Assembly (NCBI GenBank): GCA_045403145.1
Contig: JAXIPA010000182.1
Location: 1 to 33,329 of the forward strand
Origin: JAJYKN01 sp045403145
Lineage (GTDB): Bacteria > Nitrospirota > UBA9217
Direction: 5' to 3'
DNA: 33,329 nt
This document shows positions 8,501-15,925 of this stretch, in pieces (within the stretch, counting starts at the first letter, position 1; every line of letters begins with the position of its first letter). The notes under the pieces were generated by a model. It saw nothing but the letters and a program-made list of their open reading frames with translations. It was not told where the DNA came from and searched no databases. The translations under genes were made by a program, and so were the position numbers.

Positions 8501-9762
8501 ATCGTGTCCACCAACGGATCGATGGCCGCGGCCGCTGTTGCCTGGGCCGTGATCTCGTTTCTGACCACATCGGCGCCGATCATGTCGCCCGTCAGATACC
8601 TGCCTGAACCCGTGGTCCCGGCCCCGAGGATATGCACCCGGGGGCCGATCTCCGCCCCGACCTCGGCAAGCCCTTGCTTCACCGCTTCGATCGGCCTCCC
8701 CGCCGTCGGAAGATAGCGTTTGGACAGGACCCGCATATTTTTATCGATCACGACGACGTTCGTGGACACGGAGCCGACGTCCACGCCGAGATATGCCTCG
8801 ACCAGGCCGTCCCTGCCCGTCGCCGCATCCTGGTCCGGGTTCGGCATGATCCCCCGTGGTCTGGCCAGGGCGCTCATGCCGGTTGCTGCCTGTCTTGTTT
8901 CGTCGGATAGCATGGCCGCAAGCGCTGCGGCGCCGCGATAAGCGCAGGCCTCGCCCTGCAGCTCTTTGCTCATGAGGGCCGCGCCGATGGCGCCCGAGGT
9001 GTTGAAATGGCCGGGCACGGTCATCTCCTGTTCCGACAACTTTAACACCTCTCGAAAAGCCCGACGCATGCCGAGGTTCGCTGCAACACCGCCCAGGAAC
9101 AATACGGGCGCCGGGAATTTTTTGCCTTTGCCGACCGTGGCCTTGAAATTCCGCGCCATGGCAAAGCACAGGCCCGCCACGATGTCGAAGTCCGGCGTCG
9201 CGATCTGCTGGAGGTGGATCATGTCGCTTTTCGCGAAGACGCTGCACCGGCCGGCCACGCGCGGCGGGGTCTTTGATTTAAGGGCGAGGCTGCTGAATTG
9301 TTCGATCGTGAGATGCAGTCGGGCAGCCTGCTGGTCGAGGAACGATCCGGTCCCCGCCGCGCATGCCGTGTTCATGGAGAAGTCTTCGATCTTGACCCTG
9401 CCGGAGGCCTTGTCGGGAACGAGGGTTATGAGCTTCGCATCCTCGCCGCCCATCTCGATGACGGTCCGGGCCTCGGGGTGGAACTCATGGGCAAAGGCGG
9501 ACTGGACGAGTATCTCGTTGATGAACAGCGCCCCGATGGCACCGGCAACCTGTTTTCCGCCGCTGCCCGTAATGCCCGCGGCCCTGATGCCGTGTTCTCC
9601 GAATTGAGACGCCAGCGCCGTGAGCTCGGCATAAAGGGTGCTGAGCGGGTCGCCCTTGATCCTGACGTATGATTCCGACAGCAGCCGGTGGTCCCCGTCA
9701 AGGACCGCGGTTTTTATGGTTATGGAGCCGACGTCAATTCCGAGAAAAAGTTCTCTGCGCAT
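5578..9762 (-). CDS. Fused CoA-dehydratase activase / 2-hydroxyacyl-CoA dehydratase-like protein
   Basis: A protein of about 1394 residues. Two BadF/BadG/BcrA/BcrD-type ATPase domains come first. Domain 1 (about 4-270) has GIDVGSITIK, CAAGTGSF (Cys134) and a second Cys at 173; domain 2 (about 322-580) has GVDVGSVSTN, CAAGTGSF (Cys448) and Cys488. In the family these cysteines hold a bridging [4Fe-4S] cluster, and ATP hydrolysis drives electron transfer to a CoA-ester dehydratase or reductase. A Cys motif C-x2-C-x3-C (about 604-611) and a DUF2229/HgdC-like region with further Cys follow, so activator and acceptor appear fused. ATG 9762 is preferred to 9873 because conserved sequence (MRRELFLGIDVG) starts there; its ribosome site is weak. 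No separate dehydratase subunits are nearby. The substrate is unknown. Confidence 0.88.
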   Translation of the reverse strand: MRRELFLGIDVGSITIKTAVLDGDHRLLSESYVRIKGDPLSTLYAELTALASQFGEHGIRAAGITGSGGKQVAGAIGALFINEILVQSAFAHEFHPEARTVIEMGGEDAKLITLVPDKASGRVKIEDFSMNTACAAGTGSFLDQQAARLHLTIEQFSSLALKSKTPPRVAGRCSVFAKSDMIHLQQIATPDFDIVAGLCFAMARNFKATVGKGKKFPAPVLFLGGVAANLGMRRAFREVLKLSEQEMTVPGHFNTSGAIGAALMSKELQGEACAYRGAAALAAMLSDETRQAATGMSALARPRGIMPNPDQDAATGRDGLVEAYLGVDVGSVSTNVVVIDKNMRVLSKRYLPTAGRPIEAVKQGLAEVGAEIGPRVHILGAGTTGSGRYLTGDMIGADVVRNEITAQATAAAAIDPLVDTIFEIGGQDSKFISLRDGAVVDFEMNKACAAGTGSFLEEQAERLGIRIKQEFEARAFCAESPCRFGERCTVFMESDLVHSMNTGSGVEELTAGLAYSIVYNYLNKVVADKRVGERIFFQGGVAANKAVVSAFEIITGKPITVPPHHEVTGAIGAAILAMRGSSGASSFKGFDLSERAYTVTTFECAECANRCDIRRVIFDGEKPLFYGSRCEKYDVKKKTAASAALPDLFAERETLLQSAVITKKVGEQAPVIGIPRVLYVNDFLPFWQTFFSGLGFRVLLSERTNRPLINRSLEATAAETCFPAKVGLGHVLDLLDKKVDLLFLPSFIRFPVAHEQAKNAQACPYAQAFPYVAKASIRFGDTRTIEPVLFMHDKRRFGESMQVLGKALGKGRTETARAERLGWEAQKRFQHDVERRGKEILSSLKPGEKALVLIGRNYNTCDTGLNLNLPSKIRELGVQAIPMDFLPLHDADLSGQENMYWRSGQKIMAAGRVMKEHPGLSPVYLTNFGCGPDSFITHFFREEMAGRPYLQLEIDEHSADAGAITRIEAFLDSLQNVNNVRPRPSPPVRGRSNGNGSLHEKKVYLPPMTDHAHALAAAFRACGVEAEVLPESDEETVRTGREHSSGRECYPLALTTGDMIKATRRPGFDPGRTAFFMPTGKGPCRFGQYHRYHRQVLDKLGLERVEILAPMQDESLHKDVRSLDRNFVLMSWRGAFAVDMLQKALWETRPYEKQPGQTDRVYQAALERLIAAIEKREDLVPMLHAAYEDFMAIDITERTRPVVGIVGEIYIRSNRFSNENVVRRIEQLGGEAWVAPISEWLLYVNTTAKTSARMNGSWKALFKAYLTGHVQHKDEKRFLSSFNGSLRSLHEPSIEQTLRAARPYIHHSFEGEAVLSVGKAIDYINRGVSGIVNVMPFTCMPGTIATAVLKRVREDHNNIPLLNIAYEGQGDSQTVTRLEAFMHQARTYKQPKTS

Positions 9763-9958
9763 AATCCTGCCCTTGCATAGGAAGTTTTGTATTCTGCTCC
9801 GATGATGAAATGAGGCGAATCGATTCAACAGGTGAGCTGGGTTCATTATAGTGAGATCGGACAGGTTAGTCAACCCCGAGCGTCGTCACCTGGTGATTCC
9901 GGAAACAGGGCAGCGCGGATAAATTTAATTAAAAAAGGGGTGCAGGCTGATGAAAAAA

Positions 9959-9967
9959 TGTTATAAT
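9959..9967 (+). promoter_or_regulatory. Extended -10 promoter of the DUF4388-DnaJ gene
   Basis: TG-T-TATAAT, a perfect -10 (9962-9967) with an extended TG (9959-9960), 42 bases before ATG 10009. The -35 region is poor, as is usual for extended -10 promoters. Confidence 0.55.
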
Positions 9968-10008
9968 ACGCCGTCGCAGGACCATCTGTATCCTTATCAA
10001 GGAGCGTC

Positions 10009-11476
10009 ATGAGTACGCCGTCGGGTGATATCAAGGACTGGACCGTTCCCTGGCTCTTCCAGGATTTCCGGACTGGGAAAAAGACCGCGACCGTGGTTTT
10101 ATCCCGTGACGCGGAAGTTAAAAAAGTTTTTTTTCCGCGCTGGTGAAATCCTCTACGCTTCTTCAAACCTCGACGCGGACCAGTTGGGAAGCTGTCTTCT
10201 CGGTTCCGGCAAGTTCACCCGGGAACAGCATGCGGCGGCCCAGGAGTTTGCCGGGAGATCAGGCAAGCCCCTGGGGGCTGCTCTCATCGAACGCGGGCTT
10301 ATCTCGCCGCAGGACCTTGTTGCCGGCGCCAAGTTCCAGGTCAAACAAATAGTCCGGAGCCTGCTGACCTGGCGCGATGGCCGCTACCTTGTGGACACAG
10401 GTCCGCTGCCGCCCACGGAGGTCATCCCGCTCCGGATTAACACCGGCGCCCTCCTTTTCGAAGGCATACAGGACGTGGATTGGAAAATCGTCCGCAAGTC
10501 CCTCCCTCCCTTGAAGACCGTTCTCGGCCCGTCAAAAGATTGCCCGCTCCTCCTTCAGGACATGGAACTTGATCGGGACCATCAGGCTGTTCTCGCGCTC
10601 ATCGACGCAAGCAGAAGCATCGAGGAGCTCTGCCGCCTGTCCGAAATCGGGGACTTCGGCACGCTTAAGACCCTCTATCTGTTCATCGCGCTGAGGCTGG
10701 TCGAGGTCACGGGAACGACGGAGGGGGCCGTCGGGCAGGCGGTGCATCGTCGTGCCGCCGGAGAGAAACAGGAGGAGGCTGCGGAAACGCTCGTGACGAG
10801 GGAGATGATCCTGCGCGCGCACAACAGCCTCGAAATCCAGGACTATTACGAAATACTCGGCATCGGCCGGAGCGCCGCTCCGCAGGAGATCAAGAAAGCC
10901 TATTTCCGCCTCGCCAAAATTTATCATCCGGACCGTCATGCCGACACCGGACTCAAAGACATGAAACCGACGCTGGAAAAGCTCTTTATAAGCATCAATG
11001 AAGCATATAACGTCCTCAGTGCGCCGGACAAGCGGGATCAGTATAATATCGACATTACCAGCGGGACCGGGAAGCTTCGGCAGGATAAAAGAACAACAGC
11101 GGAGAAGGACGAAAACAAAAAGGGCTCCGCGTCCGTCCAGTTCAATGAGGGGATGAAGCGGTATCGCGTGCAGAACTTCTGGGGGGCGGAAGAGGCCTTC
11201 GAGTGGGCCATGCGTCTCGATCCGTCCAATCCCGAGTATGTCTTTCACCAGGGTCTGACGCTCGCGCACATGCCGCGGAGGCGCCATGAGGCGGAAGAAC
11301 ACTTTCAGAAAGCGATCAAAATGGCGCCGTCGAAGATCGAGTACTACCTGGAGTTCGGGGATTTCTACACAAAAAACGGCCTCAAAGCCAAGGCGCTGTC
11401 GGTGTACCAGGATGCCCTGCGGCATGATCCGAATTCGGACAGGCTCATGCAGGCCATCAAGAAGGCCGGCGGATAG
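10009..11476 (+). CDS. DUF4388-DnaJ-TPR protein, interrupted by a frameshift
   Basis: The natural start is ATG 10009, with AAGGAG four bases upstream. The first 41 codons read GDIKDWTVPWLFQDFRTGKK and on to EVKKVFF, the N-terminus of a PatA-type DUF4388 domain. In that frame a stop follows at once; the domain continues (FRAGEILYASS) one base further on. The switch falls in a run of eight T (10127-10134); seven T would give one 488-residue protein. After DUF4388 (about 1-130) and a helical linker comes a J domain (about 280-350: DYYEILGIGRSA, the HPD motif in YHPDRH, DKRDQYN), then TPR-like repeats to the end. J domains stimulate Hsp70; DUF4388 is common in gliding and signalling proteins. Real frameshift, sequencing error and slippage cannot be told apart. 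It is convergent with the peroxidase gene, 15 bases away. Confidence 0.85.
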
Positions 11477-11491
11477 CCGGGCCCCATCCGG

Positions 11492-12550
11492 TCATGGCAC
11501 TTTGGGGTACTGAATTACGACCTCCTCGCCGGCCAGCGCCTCGACAAGGAATGTCTTGAGGTTGTTCTTTTCCGTGTCGCTCAGGTGCAACGGTCTGAGC
11601 GCGATGTTGCCCCTGCCGCCGCCCTTGTCGAAAAATTCGATCACGTCATCGAGCGTCGTGAAGACGCCGTTGTGCATATACGGCGCAGTCCTGGATATTT
11701 CGAGCAGTGACGGGGTCCTGAACGCCTTCCAGTCCTTCCTGTTCTTCGTGATGAGATACCGGCCCGGGTCCTCGGTCAGGCTCCGGTACTCTTCGTAGCG
11801 GTAGACCTTGGCCACGTACCGCCGCGTCGCGGCGATCCGGGGGTCGGCCTGGAGCTCCGGACTCTCCGGCACATTGAGCGCATGGAACCGGTCGTCGGAC
11901 AGGCCGTATCCGAAGTGGCAGTCGATGCATTTTCCCTTTTCAACGAAGATTGCCATGCCCTTCTTCGCATCATCCGAAAGAGCGCTCTTGTCTCCCTTAA
12001 GGTACCGATCGAGGGGCGTATTAAGGGAGACGAGCGTCCGTTCGAAGGCGGCAACGGCCATGGCTATCCGCTCGCGCGTGGGCTCGCCGCCGAATACTTT
12101 CTGGAACGCATCGACATATTCAGGGGCGGTCCTGATCACCTCCTCGAGAAAATCGAGATTGCGGTTCATCTCGAAGGCCGACATCATGGGGAACAACGCC
12201 TGTTCCTCGAGGGTCAGCGCACGGCCGTCATGGAACAAATATTTCTGCAGAGCAACGTTCATGAGCGTCGGCGCGTTTCGCCAGTTCCTCGTGGTGGGAT
12301 AGCTGAGTGACAGCGCAAGTCCGTCGGTATAGGCCTTCTCCGGGTCATGACAGGTGGCGCAGCTCATAGTGCCGTCGCCGGACAGGCGGCGGTCGAAGAA
12401 CAGCTTCCTGCCGAGCTCGATTTTCTCCGGCGTCTGCGGGTTCTGCGCCGGCACCGGCACCATCGTGAATGGCTCCAGGTTGCCGGCAAAGGCGCCGGTG
12501 CAGACCAGCAGAAGAACAATTGCCATCGACGCTGAGAGACGAAATAGCAT
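11492..12550 (-). CDS. Di-haem cytochrome c peroxidase (CcpA/MauG family)
   Basis: A 352-residue periplasmic enzyme that reduces hydrogen peroxide with electrons from small cytochromes or quinol. The N-terminus (about 1-22, ending GAFA) is a Sec signal peptide. Two haem c sites are present: CATCH (Cys64, Cys67, His68) in the N-terminal domain and CIDCH (Cys208, Cys211, His212) in the second. The family motif RTPSLLEISRTAPYMHNG near the C-terminus carries the Met expected as axial ligand. Length fits bacterial CCPs. The ribosome site AAAGGGAGG lies five bases before ATG 12550. Upstream on the same strand, beyond a repeat element, is the selenocysteine DsbA-like gene, so both may be redox-stress genes transcribed in one direction. 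Confidence 0.93.
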   Translation of the reverse strand: MLFRLSASMAIVLLLVCTGAFAGNLEPFTMVPVPAQNPQTPEKIELGRKLFFDRRLSGDGTMSCATCHDPEKAYTDGLALSLSYPTTRNWRNAPTLMNVALQKYLFHDGRALTLEEQALFPMMSAFEMNRNLDFLEEVIRTAPEYVDAFQKVFGGEPTRERIAMAVAAFERTLVSLNTPLDRYLKGDKSALSDDAKKGMAIFVEKGKCIDCHFGYGLSDDRFHALNVPESPELQADPRIAATRRYVAKVYRYEEYRSLTEDPGRYLITKNRKDWKAFRTPSLLEISRTAPYMHNGVFTTLDDVIEFFDKGGGRGNIALRPLHLSDTEKNNLKTFLVEALAGEEVVIQYPKVP

Positions 12551-12557
12551 GGTTTCC

Positions 12558-12716
12558 TCCCTTTATATTGCGGATTTCGGATTGCGGATTAAGGCCCCCC
12601 TCACGCCCTGCACTCGCGCTGCGCACTCGTAAACGCTGGGTGCAGGCCCCGGCCCTCTCCCCAAGGGAGAGGGAGAAAGAAGTTCACTCCGCATTCCGCA
12701 ATCCGCAATCGAAAAT
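12558..12716. repeat. Composite palindromic intergenic repeat, copy 2
   Basis: It begins with a GCGGA block (TTGCGGATTTCGGATTGCGG), continues with CCCTGCACTCGCG, CGCTGGGTGCAGG and the palindrome CCCTCTCC-CCAA-GGGAGAGGG (to 12672), and ends with an inverted GCGGA block (CCGCATTCCGCAATCCGCAA). The middle part matches 851-910, and the flanks match 3632-3666. It fills the whole gap between the peroxidase and the selenoprotein gene, up to the latter's stop codon. Confidence 0.7.
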
Positions 12717-13303
12717 CAGCGCTTTGCTGCCAGTTCCTCGTCAATGATCTTCTTGAAGTACTCGAAGGGCCGTTCCCCGATGACCTTCCGGCCGTTGATG
12801 AAAAAGGTGGGCGTGTTGTAGAGGTCCATGTCGACGGCCAGCTTCTTGTCCCGCTCGATCTCCGCCGCATGGGCCATCGCGTCAAGGGACGCGGTGAATT
12901 TCTTCACGTCAAGCCCGAGTACCCGGGCATACTCGATGAGGCTCGCCCGGTCGAGTTTCGGCGACCGTTTGAACAGAAGGTCGTGCATCTCCCAGTACTT
13001 GCCCTGATCGCGCGCGGCGAGCGAGGCCTCTGCCGCGATATGGGAGTAGTCGCGGTAAACGTACGGATAATTTTTTATCACGAGCCGGACTTTGCCCTTG
13101 TAGACGTCCATGATCTTTTTGACGGTCGGACCGGCCGCCACGCAGTGCGGTCATTGAAAATCGAGGAATTCTATGATAGTCACCGGCGCGTTCTCCGGGC
13201 CGGTTGCCGGAGAGTCGCCAAGGGGTACCGAAAAGCGCTTCTCGTCCGCGAAGGCATGGACGGCGAACAGGATCGATAGCAGAACGAACGCGATCTTTCT
13301 CAT
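12716..13303 (-). CDS. Probable selenocysteine-containing DsbA-family periplasmic thiol oxidoreductase
   Basis: Read from ATG 13303 through an in-frame TGA at 13151-13153, this gives 195 residues. It starts with a signal peptide (MRKIAFVLLSILFAVHAFA), then the family lead-in PENAPVTIIEFLDFQ, then U51-P-H-C54 at exactly the position of the DsbA CxxC active site. A full thioredoxin/DsbA fold follows: the helical insertion (HDLLFKRSPKLDRASLIEYA) and the cis-proline motif NTPTFFING near the C-terminus. Reading stays open on both sides of the TGA with normal codons, and a SECIS-like hairpin follows it. An annotation treating TGA as stop would keep only a truncated protein from GTG 13141 lacking the active site. 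The alternative is a nonsense mutation of the first Cys codon. The selAB, selC and selD genes are not in this window. The ribosome site AGAGGA precedes ATG 13303. Confidence 0.78.
13121..13153 (-). promoter_or_regulatory. Candidate bacterial SECIS element
   Basis: After the UGA (13151-13153) come 16 bases, the last five being GGCGG (13135-13139). These pair with CCGUC (13121-13125), including one G-U pair, around the loop CCGGUCCGA (13126-13134). The loop contains GGUC, the bases that matter in the E. coli fdhF SECIS, and the UGA-to-loop distance (16) is at the short end of the usual range. Folded by hand only. Confidence 0.45.
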
Positions 13304-13395
13304 GGATTTCCTCTTCTTTCTATCAGGCAAGGAGAATTGCGAGCTGTTTCTTGACTAATTATAGGTGCGCATACACACGCTGTCAACCTGCGTTT

Positions 13396-13567
13396 GGGGT
13401 ACCTCCTTAACTCAACCCACCCCAATATCTTGAAACCATATCCCCGATAGGGTCACTCGGGGATGACAATAAATGTTAAAAAAACTGTCATTCCCGAAGG
13501 TCTAATCGGGAATCTGGTTTTAGGATCACGCAAGGTATGCCGCAGAGTTGAGTCATGTGGATATCCC
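13396..13567. repeat. MITE-like long imperfect palindrome
   Basis: Outer arms of about 20 bases (13396-13415 and 13548-13567, roughly 13 of 20 matching) enclose inner arms of nearly 40 bases. AAACCATATCCCCGAT and TCGGGGATGACA on the left pair with TGTCATTCCCGA and ATCGGGAATCTGGTTT on the right. The centre is A/T-rich. The TGTCATTCCCG end is shared with the element at 32864-32973. No coding sequence is seen in 13304-13712 apart from this element and the acs terminator. Confidence 0.65.
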
Positions 13568-13637
13568 TAACCGACGTTCACTGCTGCCGGAAAAAAAGGC
13601 AAGAGAACACCGTACTGCCTCTGGCTCCGTGGTGACA

Positions 13638-13680
13638 CAAAAAAAGCCCGTCCGCAGACTGAACTCTGCAAACGGGCTTC
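13638..13680 (-). terminator. Terminator of acs
   Basis: The stem GAAGCCCGT / ACGGGCTTT, with an inner GCAGA/TCTGC pairing, is followed on the minus strand by a run of T. It starts about 33 bases after the acs stop codon. Confidence 0.88.
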
Positions 13681-13712
13681 AGGTGTCGCAGATAATTTGA
13701 GTGTCCCTGCTT

Positions 13713-15689
13713 CTACACCCTTCCCTTCACGAGGTTGTCGACGACGCTCGGGTCCGCGAGAGTCGACGTGTCGCCGAGGTCCTCCACCTGATTGTGGGCG
13801 ATCTTTCTGAGGATCCTGCGCATGATCTTGCCGCTTCGTGTTTTCGGCAGTCCGGGAGCGAACTGCAGCTTGTCCGGAGTAGCGATCGGACCGATGACGG
13901 ACCGGACGTGGCCGGTCAGGATCTTCTTGAGCGCATCGGTCGGCTGCTGGCCTTCCTTCAGCGTCACGTACACGTAGATGCCTTCGCCCTTGATGTCGTG
14001 CGGATATCCGACGACAGCCGCTTCCGCAACCGCCTCATGGCTGACGAGAGCGGATTCGACCTCCGCAGTGCCGAGCCGGTGCCCGGACACGTTGATGACG
14101 TCGTCTACTCGGCCCATGAGCCAGTAGTCTCCGTCCTCGTCGAACCGGGCCCCGTCCCCGGTAAAATACTTGCCCGGGAACCGGCTGAAATAGACCTCTT
14201 TGATGCGCTTGTTCTCAGGATCGCCGTAGGTGCCCCGCAGCATGCCGGGCCAGGGTTTATTGATACAGAGGTAACCGCCTTCGTTCGCCTCGGCCGGCGA
14301 ACCGTCCTCTTTTACCACCTGCGGCACGACCCCCGGGAACGGCCTCGTTGCCGAACCGGGCTTGGCTGTCATAGCGCCGGGAAGCCCCGTGATCAGGATC
14401 CCGCCGGTCTCGGTCTGCCACCAGGTGTCCACGATGGGGAGCTTCTCCTTGCCGATGTTCTTGTGGTACCACATCCACGCCTCGGGGTTGATCGGCTCTC
14501 CCACGGTCCCCAGGACCTTGATGGAGGACAGGTCGTGTTTTTCCACCCATTTCTCGCCTTCCTTCATGAGCGCGCGGATGGCCGTAGGCGCGGTGTAAAA
14601 GATGTTCACCCGGTGCTTGTCCACGATGTCCCAGAACCTTCCGGCATTCGGGTACGTGGGGACGCCCTCGAACATGAGCGAGGTGGCGCCCGCGGAAAGA
14701 GGCCCGTACACGATATAACTGTGTCCGGTCACCCACCCGATGTCCGCGGTGCAGAAGTGGATGTCCTCGTCGTGATAGTCGAAGATCCACTTGAAGGTGA
14801 GGTTCGTATAGAGCAGGTAGCCTGCCGTCGTGTGGAGCACGCCTTTGGGCTTGCCCGTGGAACCGGAGGTGTAAAGAATGAACAGCGGGTCTTCCGCATC
14901 CATCTTCTCGGGCTCGCAGTACAGGGCGATGTCGGGGGCTTTCATTTCCTCATGCCACCAGGTGTCTCTGGCCGGCTCCATATTGATTTTACCGGTGTCC
15001 GCGTGCTGCACAACGATCACGTTCTTGACCGTCGGGCATTCATTGAGCGCCTCGTCCGCGTTGGCCTTCATCGCCACGAACCGTCCGCCGCGCACGCCTT
15101 CATCCGCCGTGATGAGCAGGCTGGACTGACAGTCCTGAATGCGGTCCATGAGCGACTTGGCGGAGAACCCGCCGAACACGATCGAGTGGATGGCGCCGAT
15201 GCGGGCGCAGGCGAGCATGGCCATCGGGAGCTCAGGGATCATGGGAAGGTAGATCGTTACCCGGTCGCCCTTCTTGATGCCTTTTTTCTTCAGAACGTTC
15301 GCAAACTTGTTGACCTCGTAATAAAGCTGCTGATACGTGTAGGTTTTGTAATCCCCGCCGTCCGCTTCCCAGATGAGGGCGGCCTTGTTGCGCGTGGGCG
15401 TATTGATGAACCGGTCAAGACAGTTCACCGAGACGTTGAGTTTGCCGCCGGTGAACCACTTGATGTACGGCTTGTTGAAGTCATAATCCAGGACCTTGTC
15501 CCATTTTTTGTACCACGTCAGGTTCTTCTCGGCCTGCTCACCCCAGAATTTATCCGGGTCGTCGACGGATTGCTTGTACAGCTGCTCGTACTCCTTCATG
15601 CTCTTGATATGGGCCTTCTGGCTGAATTCCTTTGACGGCGGAAACGTCCTCTTCTCCGTCGACAGTACTTGAATGCTGTCTTTTGCCAT
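13713..15689 (-). CDS. acs: Acetyl-CoA synthetase (AMP-forming)
   Basis: A 658-residue enzyme of normal Acs length that converts acetate, ATP and CoA into acetyl-CoA, AMP and diphosphate in the cytoplasm. Features: ACS N-terminal region, ATP-binding P-loop YTSGSTGKPKGVLHTT (about 270-285), DTWWQTETGG (the acetate-pocket and adenylate motif), YFTGDGARFDEDGDYW, the hinge and CoA region GHRLGTAEVESALVSH, and the C-terminal PKTRSGKIMRR with the catalytic Lys621 that is acetylated for regulation in the family. ATG 15689 is chosen from family length and AGGAGG ten bases upstream; the longer open frame to 15878 is non-homologous. It lies behind actP and its terminator, so it probably also has its own promoter, which I could not place with confidence. 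Confidence 0.97.
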   Translation of the reverse strand: MAKDSIQVLSTEKRTFPPSKEFSQKAHIKSMKEYEQLYKQSVDDPDKFWGEQAEKNLTWYKKWDKVLDYDFNKPYIKWFTGGKLNVSVNCLDRFINTPTRNKAALIWEADGGDYKTYTYQQLYYEVNKFANVLKKKGIKKGDRVTIYLPMIPELPMAMLACARIGAIHSIVFGGFSAKSLMDRIQDCQSSLLITADEGVRGGRFVAMKANADEALNECPTVKNVIVVQHADTGKINMEPARDTWWHEEMKAPDIALYCEPEKMDAEDPLFILYTSGSTGKPKGVLHTTAGYLLYTNLTFKWIFDYHDEDIHFCTADIGWVTGHSYIVYGPLSAGATSLMFEGVPTYPNAGRFWDIVDKHRVNIFYTAPTAIRALMKEGEKWVEKHDLSSIKVLGTVGEPINPEAWMWYHKNIGKEKLPIVDTWWQTETGGILITGLPGAMTAKPGSATRPFPGVVPQVVKEDGSPAEANEGGYLCINKPWPGMLRGTYGDPENKRIKEVYFSRFPGKYFTGDGARFDEDGDYWLMGRVDDVINVSGHRLGTAEVESALVSHEAVAEAAVVGYPHDIKGEGIYVYVTLKEGQQPTDALKKILTGHVRSVIGPIATPDKLQFAPGLPKTRSGKIMRRILRKIAHNQVEDLGDTSTLADPSVVDNLVKGRV

Positions 15690-15823
15690 TCTGATTAATC
15701 CTCCTCTCTGAATAAACACAGCGCGGCCCTGCGGCCACGAAAAAAGATTACCCCAAACCTGCGGATAGGTAAAGCCAAAGAAAAAATAATATCTTCGGCC
15801 TCCCGTTTGCCCGGATGGGAAAG

Positions 15824-15886
15824 AAAAAAAGTGAACCGGTGAACGGAGCCGGGGAAGGTCTCCGTGTTGGCTGATCACCGGTTCAC
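15824..15886 (-). terminator. Terminator between actP and acs
   Basis: A 12-bp perfect stem GTGAACCGGTGA / TCACCGGTTCAC (15831-15842 with 15875-15886), with an inner ACGGAG/CTCCGT pair, followed by seven T on the minus strand. It separates actP from acs. Confidence 0.82.
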
Positions 15887-15925
15887 CGGACTGCCTCTCC
15901 CGTCCGATGCGTAATGGTATGCCGG

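Noticed and set aside
9870..10166. 98-codon minus-strand frame over the start of the DUF4388 gene
   Set aside because: It overlaps the promoter and N-terminus of the real gene and shows no domain.
13431..13522. Palindrome considered as a CRISPR repeat or tRNA-like fold
   Set aside because: There is a single pair of inverted arms without regular spacers, and no cloverleaf; it fits a palindromic mobile element better.
13704..15635. Very long open frame antisense to acs (similar frames lie opposite actP, both rhlE genes and the DUF294 gene)
   Set aside because: A by-product of GC-rich codon use in the real genes on the other strand; no protein family is recognisable in it.
15690..15878. N-terminal extension of acetyl-CoA synthetase
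   Set aside because: Non-homologous sequence that overlaps the actP terminator; family length and ribosome site support ATG 15689.
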